64,000 bases of DNA. Origin: Naegleria lovaniensis (lineage: Eukaryota > Heterolobosea > Eutetramitea > Acrasida > Naegleriidae). The stretch is from assembly GCF_003324165.1 (NCBI RefSeq), contig NW_025407868.1, positions 124,001 to 188,000 on the forward strand. Direction: 5' to 3'. Positions 18,636-28,663 of the stretch are shown piece after piece. The notes beneath the pieces are model-generated. The model had not been told where the DNA came from. It did not search any database and worked only from the letters and a program-made list of their open reading frames with translations. Position numbers and translations under genes: made by a program. Within the stretch, counting starts at the first letter, position 1, and every line of letters starts with the position of its first letter.

Positions 18636-20696
18636 ATGCAACCAAGTTCTTCTTCCAATCCACCCACATCATCATTCGTTTCTAATCCGATAGAGAATTT
18701 GATTCAACAATTTCAATCAAAATGTAAATTGATGAAAGAAAATATTCTAAAGATGAAGGTAGAGGAATTGATCGGAAATGAAAAGGATCGAGAGAAAGAA
18801 TTTATGAAAGGTTATGCTCAATTATTGGAGCTCCAAGCACTCCAAATCCAAATTAATTTATTTCAAAAGAGAATGAATGATTTGAGAGTTGAAAGGAAAA
18901 AAGAAATGGAGCTTCCTCTTCTGGAATATAACAATATTTCATGTGAGGCCAAATACTTTCGTCGGGATATAGCCATTTCCAAGAACTATTATTCGAGACA
19001 TGTGGAAATCGATCTTCCCAACGAAGAATACTTTGTTAAAAAAGCGCCAAAGAGTTATTCACAAGTGTTGGCAGAGTTAGAACAACTGAAAGGAAAAGGA
19101 AATGCCAATCAAGAAGAGATCATGAGCAAGCAGCACCAATTGATGATGAACCGGTTAAAGTTTGAGCTTGAAGAGCGCGAATCTCTAGAAAAAGATATTG
19201 AACAATTGAAGTTAGAACAAGATAAGATCAAACAGGAGCAACATAATATTGAAAAATATATTAATAATATTCCAAAAAATCTCGCAACTATCAAGAAGAC
19301 AATGCTCCAATTTGAACCAGCGATCAATCCTCTTAAACACAAATATTCTGATTGGTTTTCCACTGAAGAAACTGATTTACTCAAACAATTACCAACTCCT
19401 CTTTTCATTCTTTACAACAAGCTTATGGAATACAAACAAACATGTGACAATACGATATTACTCTCCATAGTTGGAGACACAGAGCGAGCAAAGCAAGAAT
19501 GGGATGATCTGGAACATTCTACAAGATCAACAGACACTTCTATTGTAGAGGAGTTGAATGGGGAGCCCAAAAAGAAAAAGTTAAAACCTGCGGATTCTAG
19601 TAATGAATTGTGTGCCCTGTTTCCACTTTATATTCAACTGAGAGTACACCTTAAAATTTATGGTAAGTTAACAGCAAGCAGAAACGACGAGATAGGTTCT
19701 TACAACTTGCAACCATCTGTTACTCTAGACACAAACAAAAAACTGCTAATTGAATTTGGCTACCTTCATAAGAGTAATTTAGTAGTTGTCAATGAGGCAA
19801 AGAGCGCTACTTCTGTTCTTCCAACATTGATACCAGGTGATGATGGTGCTTATTCACCAAATATTAGTGTAATGTCTGACTATGATTTCCGCAATTTCGA
19901 GAGAGGAAGACCCTATCGATGGCTGCAAAAGATTTGTGGACTTGAATTTATTCCAATGAGAATTCCATCTAGCGATCAATCCAAAGGCAACAAACCAGAA
20001 GAGGACAAGGAGTACTCTCTCCATTATATTTTGAACTTTTTCAAGTACAAGCAAAAAGCAAAGAGATACTTACTGAATCAACTCAAATCTTTTGATAACC
20101 TTGAACTAAGAAGCGATTTTCCATCTTGCTTATCTGTACCTCCAAAACTTGAATCTGCCAAACAGGTGTTCAGCGATTACACCTCACTTACATATATTTC
20201 TACCATCAGAGTTGACAAGTACCTTTTCGAAGTCGAGATTTACATTGATGTCACTGAATATCCATTGAGAGCACCTCATTTCAGAAAGCTAACCCAATTA
20301 GAGCCAACAAACGACAGTAACGAACTCAATAATATTCCTGAACAGTTTAGAACCATCATTGAAAACGATTCAGCTGTGGAACAAATTAGACATGATACAT
20401 CAGCCTCCAACTCTGCATTATATCAAATTGAAAAAGATGTGAACTATTCATTTGTCTGTGAATTCAACAATGAGCATATTTATCAGGCAGATGACCCTCA
20501 GAATATTGAGCATTTTTGCCTTATATCCCATCAAATACATCGTCTCATGACAGGTCTAGCAGTATTTGTTGAGACTAAGAACCCAGAATCAAAAGCCATA
20601 ATGGTAAATAACGATAACCTGCTCATTGGAAAAGAACTATTATTGCCACTGCATTACGACGAACGAAGCAACTGTTTTACTCACAAGCTGCTCTAG
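18636..20696 (+). CDS. THOC5: THO complex subunit 5
   Basis: A single-exon 686-residue THOC5/FMIP protein, part of the THO/TREX complex that couples transcription to mRNA export in the nucleus. The N-terminal half is a coiled coil with family landmarks: LELQALQIQINLFQKRM, ISCEAKYFRRDI, IDLPNEEYFVKKAPKSY, LKFELEERESLEKDI, then PTPLFILYNKLMEYKQTCD. A KKKKLKP patch near residue 315 could be a nuclear signal. The C-terminal half keeps PSVTLDTN, IPGDDGAYSPN and GRPYRWLQKICGLEF, matching the GHPYLWVQKLGGLHF region of animal THOC5. The start is the first ATG, after AACTTGTAAAAA. Confidence 0.9.
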   Translation: MQPSSSSNPPTSSFVSNPIENLIQQFQSKCKLMKENILKMKVEELIGNEKDREKEFMKGYAQLLELQALQIQINLFQKRMNDLRVERKKEMELPLLEYNNISCEAKYFRRDIAISKNYYSRHVEIDLPNEEYFVKKAPKSYSQVLAELEQLKGKGNANQEEIMSKQHQLMMNRLKFELEERESLEKDIEQLKLEQDKIKQEQHNIEKYINNIPKNLATIKKTMLQFEPAINPLKHKYSDWFSTEETDLLKQLPTPLFILYNKLMEYKQTCDNTILLSIVGDTERAKQEWDDLEHSTRSTDTSIVEELNGEPKKKKLKPADSSNELCALFPLYIQLRVHLKIYGKLTASRNDEIGSYNLQPSVTLDTNKKLLIEFGYLHKSNLVVVNEAKSATSVLPTLIPGDDGAYSPNISVMSDYDFRNFERGRPYRWLQKICGLEFIPMRIPSSDQSKGNKPEEDKEYSLHYILNFFKYKQKAKRYLLNQLKSFDNLELRSDFPSCLSVPPKLESAKQVFSDYTSLTYISTIRVDKYLFEVEIYIDVTEYPLRAPHFRKLTQLEPTNDSNELNNIPEQFRTIIENDSAVEQIRHDTSASNSALYQIEKDVNYSFVCEFNNEHIYQADDPQNIEHFCLISHQIHRLMTGLAVFVETKNPESKAIMVNNDNLLIGKELLLPLHYDERSNCFTHKLL

Positions 20697-20750
20697 GATT
20701 AAATTACTCATTGCGTTAATACTGTTCAATTTTCATTAGAGATGACAATT

Positions 20751-21449
20751 CTACTTTTTTGACTGTTGTGATAGCTCCTTTTCAAATTCAGCTTTTAATT
20801 GTCCACTGGCATCTTTCTTCTCAAAAAATTCGTCCATTATTAGTCCAATTGTTAGATATAATAGGGATAATCTCTGATGCACAAGGAAAAAAGTATTTGC
20901 ATCACACAACGTAACTATTGCCATAAATCGTTGGGCATCCAAGAATGATGCATCTTTCTTTAAAGTGAAAAATTTTCCATCGTGATATGCAGTCAGTTTA
21001 CCATATGGTAATTGAACGTTCTTGAATGCAACGTCTTTTGCGGCATACATTCTTTTATATTCAATGTCTTCAATCTTTTCCAATGGCATGACGCAGTAAA
21101 TGGAGCACAGAGAAATTAAAGCATTTTCATTGCATGATAATTCCTTCCAAAATAATTCGGGAACTAAATGGTCCGTAAATTCATAATCATGTTTATCAAG
21201 AGGAGGTTCTTCTTTCATTGAAGGTGAAACTTCCAGCAATATTTCTTTTCTATTACTTTCGGAAAGATGTTTTGTCCACCACTGCGAGAATTCAGTTCCG
21301 AACTTTTTCCAAAATAAACAGCACTTGGCATATAATTCTTTTGTATTGTCTTCACCTTTAATAAAGTTGGGACTCACTGAACTTTCCTCTGCCGAAGTAG
21401 AACTACTCTTTGGTTGCGAAGTGGTTTTGTTTTGCGACGAATTTTTCAT
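20751..21449 (-). CDS. Hypothetical protein, 232 aa
   Basis: I do not recognise this single-exon product. It has a Ser/Lys-rich head (residues 1-30), Trp/Phe-rich segments (LFWKKFG, FSQWWTKHL, PELFWKEL), a Cys-containing helix (ISLCSIYCVMPLEKI) and a hydrophobic helix near residues 190-212 (HQRLSLLYLTIGLIMDEF) that reads as buried rather than membrane-spanning. The ATG follows CAATAAAAA. It faces THOC5 tail to tail with a 54-bp gap. Confidence 0.6.
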   Translation of the reverse strand: MKNSSQNKTTSQPKSSSTSAEESSVSPNFIKGEDNTKELYAKCCLFWKKFGTEFSQWWTKHLSESNRKEILLEVSPSMKEEPPLDKHDYEFTDHLVPELFWKELSCNENALISLCSIYCVMPLEKIEDIEYKRMYAAKDVAFKNVQLPYGKLTAYHDGKFFTLKKDASFLDAQRFMAIVTLCDANTFFLVHQRLSLLYLTIGLIMDEFFEKKDASGQLKAEFEKELSQQSKK

Positions 21450-21520
21450 TTTTTATTGTTTTCTCTTTCTTGCGTTGTCATTTCAATTTGCTGGCACTTT
21501 AACGCATCTTCATTTATAAT

Positions 21521-22497
21521 TTAATATTTATTTGACTTAATCTTCTCCAATGCTTTTTGCAACTTTTGGTGTGAAAAATTATAATATAATTAATAGCAAG
21601 GAAATTAGATGATCCGTTCAGATAAATACTTACGAAATTTTGTACACGTTTTCGTTCTGCAGCTGGACCAGAAACGTTATCAAGTCCGTAAGGTGGAACA
21701 ATAACACTATCCATGACTAGAATGTCCTTTCCTCTCCATTTACATGGTAAAGTCTTTGACAAATTGTCGAATATAGCTTGAGCTTCTGATGATACATTAG
21801 ATCCTAATCTTTCTCTTCTGTCGTGGATGGCGATTTCCTCACGTCTCATGATTTCCTCACTATCGACTTCTGGCAATGGAATTGATGTGTCCGCAAAGGG
21901 GACTGTATCCAAAAACTTTTCCGATGATGATCCTGATTGATTAACATGAGCAGCCTTTGTATTTGATACAACTTCAGCAATAGAGCCCACTCTAATAATT
22001 CTAAAGTTCTTTCGTGTTGATGAAGCATGTTTTCCCTCGTTGATGAATAGGGCAAGGAAACCTAACTCAGGATCAAAAGCAAATACCTCTCCTTCCAAAA
22101 TATTTTGGGCTGGAAGTAATCTTAAAACCACATGATTACCAACATCCGTATTATCCAATGTTAATAATGGTGCTGATTGAGTATTGGTTGTGGTTGATAC
22201 ATCGGTTTGATTAGAACCAACAGCAGTTGAGCTCGAAACGGTTGTTGGTTTAGATTTATGATGAATATTTCTGTTATGATGATGATGTTGTTGTTGGTTA
22301 CTCTGTGTTGTTTGTTGTGAGTTTGGTCTATTGACACCGGAAGAATGAAATGTTGTAGAAGAACCAGAGGTGTTGCCAGTGGTAGAATTGCTTGATCCGC
22401 TACTACTCGAGGAATTGCCTGCTGATTGCAAGGCTTGTTTGTAGCTGGGCGTTTCTCTTCCTACCAAAGTGGTGTTCTTCTGGTCATTTTTTTTCAT
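21521..22497 (-). CDS. LSM12: LSM12-like RNA-binding protein
   Basis: Two exons (22497-21634 and 21562-21521) with a 71-bp GT-AG intron give 301 residues. The Ser/Gln/His-rich head is low complexity (residues about 25-100). An LSm-like fold follows (GNHVVLRLLPAQ, LEGEVFAFDPELGFLALF, KNFRIIRVGSIAEV) and then the anticodon-binding-like AD domain typical of LSM12 (AQAIFDNLSKTLPCKWRGKD, ILVMDSVIVPPYGLDNVSG). The last exon is only 42 bp and encodes the closing helix LQKALEKIKSNKY. LSM12 proteins bind ataxin-2-type complexes and RNA. An ATG nine codons upstream (22524) exists, but 22497 follows GCAACAAAAA and is preferred. Confidence 0.85.
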
Positions 22498-22524
22498 TTT
22501 TTGTTGCTTCCAAATTAGGCGCAT

Positions 22525-23083
22525 GGGCGAGCTTTATGTCGATCCTTACTGACAGCAAATGTTATCTATCGATAACCAATGATTTCCAAGAACATTTCCT
22601 CTTTTAACTTTAACGTGAGTTAAAGATACCAAGCTTGTTATGCAATGACACTATAAAATTTCTTCATTCCAGTTTGAAAATCAAGCACGTTGAACTCAAC
22701 GTCAAATGTTTTTTTCTTGCATTGTGTCAAATTAAATGGAGACAAGTGCTTTAGCATCTCCAAGATCTCAATAACTTTAAAACGTTATATTCCATGCATT
22801 GATATAGGTACAGTTCCACTCCAACAATTCATTGAAAAATAGGTGTGTCTTTTCCTTAAGTAACGCCTTCGACCTGTCTCCACAACCGATATCCTTGATG
22901 GAAATATTCATGACTCCTTCCAATTTATTATCTAAATTCAACAGAACGAAGCCTGTACTTGTTAACAATGGTTATTTTCAAATCATGGTCCCATCAGTGT
23001 CCGAGTCTGCGTCTTCCTCTTCAAACGCTATGCTGGAGCTCAAAATTCAACAATTTTTTGAATACAAAAAAATATTATCATAA
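22525..23083 (+). other. Gap with a possible spliced small gene
   Basis: This 0.56-kb stretch between LSM12 and SNU13 has no clear gene. On the plus strand an open frame runs from about 22808 (after a possible acceptor TATAG) to TAA at 23081-23083, reading VQFHSNNSLKNRCVFSL and later VPSVSESASSSSNAMLE. A second open stretch at about 22676-22752 (after TTCCAG) could be an upstream exon, but I could not link it to a start codon. The frame ends 7 bp before the SNU13 start codon. The minus strand is also open in part. Coding status is unproven. Confidence 0.3.
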
Positions 23084-23090
23084 CTCAACG

Positions 23091-23745
23091 ATGGTACGTT
23101 ATTAACATTTGCTTGAAGAGTTTGTCATCATCATTGGATATTGAACACAAACGGGGCCGTATACGGCTTGTCGCCAATGTTGAACATTCATTTAAATGGA
23201 ACCCTCGGATGATTCCGTTGCTTTGAAACTCGTGACTTGATACCATAATAACAACAAACTATATAACAACAATAATCATGATGATGAACGGAAATGTTTA
23301 CTTTTCGAATTTACTTCAACCCTTGATTTGTACATGATACAAACAACAACTTTACCATCAACAGGCAGAAGTAAACCCAAAAGCATACCCACTTGCTGAT
23401 GATGATCTCACTGTTTCTATTCTTGATTTAATACAGAGTGCTCACAATTACAACCAAGTCAAGAGAGGTGCCAATGAAGTTACCAAGGCTGTGAACAGAG
23501 GTATCGCTTCTTTTGTCATCTTGGCTGCCGATGCTGAGCCAATTGAAATTTTGATGCATCTCCCAGTGTTGTGCGAAGATAAGAATATTCCATATTGTTT
23601 TGTGAAAAGTAAGACTGCTTTAGGACGTGCTTGTGGAATCTCTCGAGAAGTTATTAGTGCAACAGTGATAAATAATGATAACAATGCTGCTTTGAAGAAG
23701 CAAGTCAACAGTTTGAAGGATGCCATTGAGCGTATTATTGTTTAA
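23091..23745 (+). CDS. SNU13: SNU13 / NHP2L1 (15.5K), U4 snRNP and box C/D snoRNP protein
   Basis: The second exon (23365-23745) encodes AEVNPKAYPLADDDLTV to the end ERIIV and matches human SNU13 nearly residue by residue: NYNQVKRGANEVTKAVNRG, ADAEPIEILMHLPVLCEDK, GRACGISREV. This L7Ae-type protein binds kink-turns in U4 snRNA and box C/D snoRNAs. The exon lacks only the start methionine. The sequence ATG at 23091-23093 is followed at once by a GTACGT donor, and the intron 23094-23364 (271 bp) ends in CAG just before GCA GAA GTA. Joining gives 127 residues (human 128). So exon 1 coding appears to be only the ATG; the splice is inferred. Confidence 0.9.
23156..23167. repeat. 12-bp GC-rich palindrome in SNU13 intron
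   Basis: GCCGTATACGGC is a perfect palindrome in an otherwise AT-rich intron. No function is known; it could nucleate a hairpin. Confidence 0.35.
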
Positions 23746-23802
23746 TAAAACTACCTCTAAATTACTTATCAAAAAGAGTTGTTTATGATAGAAAGAATTA
23801 CA

Positions 23803-25350
23803 CTATTTATGTGAGGACGATGAGGGTAAAGGTTTAAGACCAAGTTGACAAGCTTCTAGTTGTTCCTTGGTCAACTTGTAAATCTTGGGCTTTCCTGAAA
23901 TGGGATAAGGAAGAAAGAGTCTACGAGGGTTGGCACAAATAAATACGTAATCAGAGTCAGATTCTTGTTCCTCACTCGGGAACCGTTCTCGGTATTCCTC
24001 ACTCGACACACAATCAATTACGTCCACACAACCTACAATGACACTTGTCGGATAGTGTTTGGGATAACCTTGCATTCTATTAAAATTGGTCTTGTAGTAC
24101 GTCTCAAGTTCTTGAATGCTTTCATCAGTTGGTTGTTCAGCTGTACTTGCAATCCACAACCGTCCTCGATGAGCTGTATTCCATGATCTCCCTTCGTGTC
24201 TTTTAATGCCATAAACAAGAAGTGAACACCAAGGTTGATGCATGGAGAGGCAAAAACCTTGATCATCCTCATGTGTGCTTATTGGTTCACAATATTGAAT
24301 GATAGGTTCAAGCCCATCCACCGTATCTGATGTTCCTCCTTGACATGTGGTGCTATCAGAAGAAGACATGTCACATGCTGGCTCATCATCTTCAATATAA
24401 TATTGATTTTGTACAACTCCACCAGATTTGCCTTCAACAACCGGGATCACGGTTAGCTTGTTCTTTTTTTCCTTTGATTCAATATATTTGAGCTTGGTGA
24501 CATCTAATAATGCAGATCTTTGGGTTCCAACAGATGATCCTTCTCTCGTGATAACATTTTCCATTTGAGAAGTATTATTCTTTGGTGTTGCCACCTTGAG
24601 ACTTTCCATTAATCTGTCAATTTCCTTTTGTGTTTCGATTTGATGAGATTCATCCAACAGAATTCTTTTTCCAGCAAAATCAAAAGTGTACTTCAGAGGG
24701 CCGCTTCTGTTTTTCAATTGTTCCTTCAACTCTTTAATTCTTTCTTCAATTTTCTCACGTTGTTTCTTTTCTGAATCAGAAAGCCAAATATCTTTTGATG
24801 TAGAAGAGTTACCATACTCGGCAGCTTGCTCATCAATGACGGCTGTTGTTTGTGAATAATTTTCATCCCATCGTAACAATCGATTTCGCAATTCCAATGC
24901 TTTTAAATAATCTTCGTTTCCCTTCTTGTTTTTAGAAATATTAAAATCATCAGCTGAATTATAATATTGTGTTACAGCTTCTGGTGTTATATTCGTTTGA
25001 CAAAAAGAGCATGGACCAAAGCCTTCTTCAGCCGTGATGATTTTTCCACAACAAGTGCAGTTGGTGAGAACTTTGTTGTTCTTCAACAAATTTCCAAATT
25101 CAAAGGCTTTGTTGATACGACTTAAATTTTCATACGCTTTATCGGAAAGATCATTCCTATGTAATTGTGGTTGCGAATGTTGAGAGCTTTGATTCGAGGG
25201 CTTGTGGCTGTAGAATTGATGACCCGATGTTCCTCCTCCCTTTTTCTTTGCAAATTTTACAGGGATGTGTCCAATAGCATCTCCAATCTGTTTGTAGGAT
25301 CTCTCTTGTTGTGGTAGTGAAGGAAACTCTCCTTCTTTCTTGTTGGACAT
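23803..25350 (-). CDS. TRIP4: Activating signal cointegrator 1 (TRIP4/ASC-1)
   Basis: A single-exon 515-residue protein. The C2HC5 zinc finger lies near residues 98-117 (CTCC...GPCSFC), a Lys/Glu coiled region sits in the middle, and an ASCH domain occupies about residues 370-500 with CLSMHQPWCSLLVYGIKRHEG, RSWNTAHRGRLWIAST and YPTSVIVGCVDV. In animals ASC-1 is part of a complex with ASCC1-3 that resolves collided ribosomes and acts in transcription and repair. The ATG at 25350 follows GTTGCAACAAAAAAAA; another in-frame ATG exists five codons upstream (25365). It faces SNU13 tail to tail with a 57-bp gap. Confidence 0.92.
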   Translation of the reverse strand: MSNKKEGEFPSLPQQERSYKQIGDAIGHIPVKFAKKKGGGTSGHQFYSHKPSNQSSQHSQPQLHRNDLSDKAYENLSRINKAFEFGNLLKNNKVLTNCTCCGKIITAEEGFGPCSFCQTNITPEAVTQYYNSADDFNISKNKKGNEDYLKALELRNRLLRWDENYSQTTAVIDEQAAEYGNSSTSKDIWLSDSEKKQREKIEERIKELKEQLKNRSGPLKYTFDFAGKRILLDESHQIETQKEIDRLMESLKVATPKNNTSQMENVITREGSSVGTQRSALLDVTKLKYIESKEKKNKLTVIPVVEGKSGGVVQNQYYIEDDEPACDMSSSDSTTCQGGTSDTVDGLEPIIQYCEPISTHEDDQGFCLSMHQPWCSLLVYGIKRHEGRSWNTAHRGRLWIASTAEQPTDESIQELETYYKTNFNRMQGYPKHYPTSVIVGCVDVIDCVSSEEYRERFPSEEQESDSDYVFICANPRRLFLPYPISGKPKIYKLTKEQLEACQLGLKPLPSSSSHK

Positions 25351-25446
25351 TTTTTTTTGTTGCAACTGTTTGTTCCCAAATTGAATTCAACTTTGGTTTT
25401 TACTTTGAAAATACGTAACACCGAAGGATCGTTCTGCTCTTCATTC

Positions 25447-26582
25447 CTACTCTTCATGTCTAATTTCAAGAATAATTTTACCATTGTTTTTGTTTTGTTC
25501 CATGTACTCGTGTGCTTTGGACACATCTTCCATTTTGAAAACACGATCAATATTGGGAATGAGTTTTTTAGTGACAAAAGCGTCCTTAATGTAATCCTGA
25601 AATTCTGTGAATAATTCAGCCTTGTATTGTGGAGATCTGTTTCTGAGGGTGCTGTATTGAATACTAAGTCTTTTTCTTAGCATTTGAGAAAGATCAATAG
25701 TTGCAGATGCTCCTCCCTAGTACCAATGAATATCATGAACACCAATTTTGATGATTGCATTTACAGAAATTATTAACGTACCATGGAGGCAATGCCAATA
25801 ATTACAGCGTCTAATCTTGCAACTTGCACGTCTTGTTCCAAATAATGATTTCCTCCAATGGGATCTAATATATAGTCTATGAGAGGAACTACTTCTGTCT
25901 TTTCTGTCAACAATTCCGACAATCTTTCACTCCATTTCGCATGTTCTTTATAGTTCACATAGTGAGTGGCCCCAAATGTTTTACAATACTCCCCTTTGTC
26001 ATTACTTCCACAAGTAACACAAATATTCGAGCACAATCCACTGAGTTTACAGAGCTGAATCAACGCTAGGCCAACTCCACTAGCACCTGCATGAATAAGA
26101 ACATTTAAATCACCTTTTCTTTGAAATAATTTTCCAATTTTAAAAAAGCACTGAAATGCAGTAAGAAATGCTTCAGGAATGGCAGAAGCCTCTTTCAAAC
26201 TTAATTCTTTTGGGCAATGGAATAATTGTGTGATTGGAGCAATGCAAAATTCAGAATAGCCTCCTCCTTCAACAAGAGCCATCACTCGATCTCCCACTTT
26301 AAAACCATTTTCCTCATGGCTATTGGTGCTAAATTTTTCAATATAACCTGAAACTTCCAATCCCAATATGGGACTACTTCCTGGAGGTGGAGGATACTTG
26401 CCATTTCGTTGCATAATATCAGCTCGGTTGAGAGCAGTGTAATACACTTTGATCAATGCTTGAGGAATATTATTATTATTTGAAAATGATGGTATTGGAT
26501 ACTCGGGATCAATGAATAAATCGGAGGCTGATTGAGTATTTGGCTCTGCCACTCGAACGACTCGCTGTGTGTGGTTGGACAT
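25447..26582 (-). CDS. NADPH quinone oxidoreductase (PIG3/TP53I3-like MDR enzyme)
   Basis: Two exons (26582-25782 and 25716-25447), separated by a 65-bp GT-AG intron, encode 356 residues. It is a zinc-free medium-chain dehydrogenase: TALNRADIMQRNGKYPPPPG, ILGLEVSGYI, GDRVMALVEGGGYSEF, PEAFLTAFQCFF, and the cofactor loop HAGASGVGLALIQL near residue 165, then FGATHYVNYKE and the C-terminal GKIILEIRHEE. The NKYPPPPG and SGVG layout is that of PIG3-like quinone reductases. The start follows AATCAAAAAA. It lies 80 bp downstream of the EXO70 stop on the same strand. Confidence 0.9.
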
Positions 26583-26662
26583 TTTTTTGATTGAGATTTT
26601 AAATAAATTGCATATTGAATTAATAAATAATATTAAAAAGTAAATTGGCTCGACGAGTTCGT

Positions 26663-28588
26663 TTATTCAAAGGTTGAAGACATTTCATCATCATCATCCA
26701 TGTTTCTCTCTTCATCAAAGAATTGGTCAATCATTTGGCAAATGGTGGCTTCTGTATAAGAAATGTATTTGCTCTTGTTGCTTGTAAAGTCTACATTACG
26801 AAATTGTTCTACAAATTGATTATAGGGTGGAAGCACTTCCTCTCTCGTCCTTTCTCGAAGTTGTTCCTTTAGCTCAATATCTCGAATACAATACGTTCTT
26901 TGAGTGGTATGAATTTCTTTGAGTTGTTCATTAAACTTGGAGAAGCGTTTCTTAATTTCTTTCTTTGGATATTTGCCGTTCTTATCTGGTTTTAGTTTTT
27001 CTTGATCTTTAAAGACTGAGAGTGTGTCGTCCCATGTTGCAACAATGTACGTATTAATATCATCATCTTTCAATTTCTTATATTCTCTCTGTTTGGATTC
27101 TGGAACATGTTTCTTAATGTTTGGATCTTGCAAATTTTTGAAAATATAGTAATGGTTGTTCAATACAAAAAGAGCAGCCAAACTCTTCTGCTTGGCTCCG
27201 TATTGTTTCTTTTTTTCCTCAATGTTATGCTCTACAGCATCCAATAATTGAAGTAAATATTTTCCAAAATATGTTTTGACTTCTGTGTATGAAAATGTTC
27301 GTTCTTTGTCAAATCTCTTTTCTTTAAGTATGTTCTCAATGGATGGATATTCGAGAAGCCTTCTCATAAAAGAAAATGCATTACTCGTTGCTTGATGTAC
27401 CACACCATCTGTGGACCCCTTGATTTGGTTTGTGTGAATATTTTTATGGAACTCAGATAATAGCTCGTTAATATTATTCTTAAAGGTTTCGCTCAAACTA
27501 CGGAATGCTTCCAAATGTTGAGTATGTGACAATACTTCCTCAAAGTTTTTGAGTAATTTGCTTTCAAAGTTTTCTAAAATATCTAACAGCACAAACACCT
27601 TTTCACTAGTTCTGTTCTTCTCAGCTAAATCTTCAGCTTGGTCTTTGAAGATTTTTAAACTAGGCGAAATGACATCTCCATAAATTTGATTTTTCTGAAA
27701 ATCCACACCAACAACCTTCATGCAAATCTTCCTTTCCGATTCTAACAACTTCAAGTAAAAATTCATATAAAAGATGAATGGGTGTGATCCTTTCTTGTAG
27801 TATTTCTGACTTAGGATCATCTCATCATCCTTCTTTTTCAATTGCTTGATAGCATTCAAATTACTTGCTACTTGAATGGCTGTTTTGTCTTTCTTCTCGG
27901 GAATTAATACATTTAGAGCAGAGTTGATCAACTTGGATCTCAATTGAATGTACGTTTTTCTAATGTCAATCTTGCTTTCCAATCGTTGAGAAATCAATGC
28001 GAGTTGTTCAACCTTATCCGGAGGAATTAAATCGTTGGTTAGATCGAAATCATCTCTCTCTAAATCTTCTTTCCGATATCGGAATGGATCCATCACGACA
28101 GACTTTGCTCCAACGTTTTGCAAAATCAGCTGAAATTCTTGCTCCAGTATTTGGATAGCCTTTTGTCTCAACGATCGACACTTGTCTTCCAACTTATCAG
28201 CACCTTTGTAATTACTGTGTTTAGAAAAGAAATTAATGGTATCATCGTTTTGTTTCATTGCCGAGAGAAAGCCTTCCAAATCATTCATGACTCCTTTTTC
28301 CAGCCTCTTCTCAAATATTTGTGGTCGGTTATATTTCTCTAGAGCAGAATCAACCGTTTTAATGGTTTTATCAATATTATCATGAGCAACTTTCAATACA
28401 TCAATTCGTTCGTTCATGGTTGTCATTTCCTGCTCTAGTTTCGAAAATCGGGATTCAAACCGATCCAATATATTTACAATTTGATCTTTAATTTGCTCAC
28501 TCTTGTTCAAACTTTCTTCCAGCACTTTGAGATTCTTTTCAAAGTGACTGAAAGACTTGGCGGAAACATGTTGTTGTGATGAGGACAT
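26663..28588 (-). CDS. EXO70: Exocyst complex subunit EXO70
   Basis: A single-exon 641-residue protein. The N-terminal 130 residues are coiled coil (LEESLNKSEQIKDQIVNIL). The CorEx-type helical domain follows, with the usual Exo70 C-terminal landmarks: FSYTEVKTYFGKYLLQLLDAVEHNI, AALFVLNNHYYIFKNL, KKEIKKRFSKFNEQLKEIHTTQ, IRDIELKEQLRERTREEVLPPYNQF and YTEATICQMIDQFFDE. EXO70 binds phosphoinositides and Rho GTPases to dock secretory vesicles. The basic end is followed by an acidic tail (DDDDEM). The ATG follows CCATAAAAA. Confidence 0.92.
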   Translation of the reverse strand: MSSSQQHVSAKSFSHFEKNLKVLEESLNKSEQIKDQIVNILDRFESRFSKLEQEMTTMNERIDVLKVAHDNIDKTIKTVDSALEKYNRPQIFEKRLEKGVMNDLEGFLSAMKQNDDTINFFSKHSNYKGADKLEDKCRSLRQKAIQILEQEFQLILQNVGAKSVVMDPFRYRKEDLERDDFDLTNDLIPPDKVEQLALISQRLESKIDIRKTYIQLRSKLINSALNVLIPEKKDKTAIQVASNLNAIKQLKKKDDEMILSQKYYKKGSHPFIFYMNFYLKLLESERKICMKVVGVDFQKNQIYGDVISPSLKIFKDQAEDLAEKNRTSEKVFVLLDILENFESKLLKNFEEVLSHTQHLEAFRSLSETFKNNINELLSEFHKNIHTNQIKGSTDGVVHQATSNAFSFMRRLLEYPSIENILKEKRFDKERTFSYTEVKTYFGKYLLQLLDAVEHNIEEKKKQYGAKQKSLAALFVLNNHYYIFKNLQDPNIKKHVPESKQREYKKLKDDDINTYIVATWDDTLSVFKDQEKLKPDKNGKYPKKEIKKRFSKFNEQLKEIHTTQRTYCIRDIELKEQLRERTREEVLPPYNQFVEQFRNVDFTSNKSKYISYTEATICQMIDQFFDEERNMDDDDEMSSTFE

Positions 28589-28663
28589 TTTTTATGGTTT
28601 CACATGTCTTCAAAACCTGGGAGCTCGGGAAAGAACAGGATGTCGAAGAGCAAGTTTATTGAG

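Noticed and set aside
22777-22968. Minus-strand frame in the LSM12-SNU13 gap
   Set aside because: It competes with the plus-strand frame, lacks a clear start, and shows no family match.
23094-23364. Box C/D snoRNA inside the SNU13 intron
   Set aside because: A TGATGA is present near 23279 but there is no CTGA D box or terminal stem at the right spacing.
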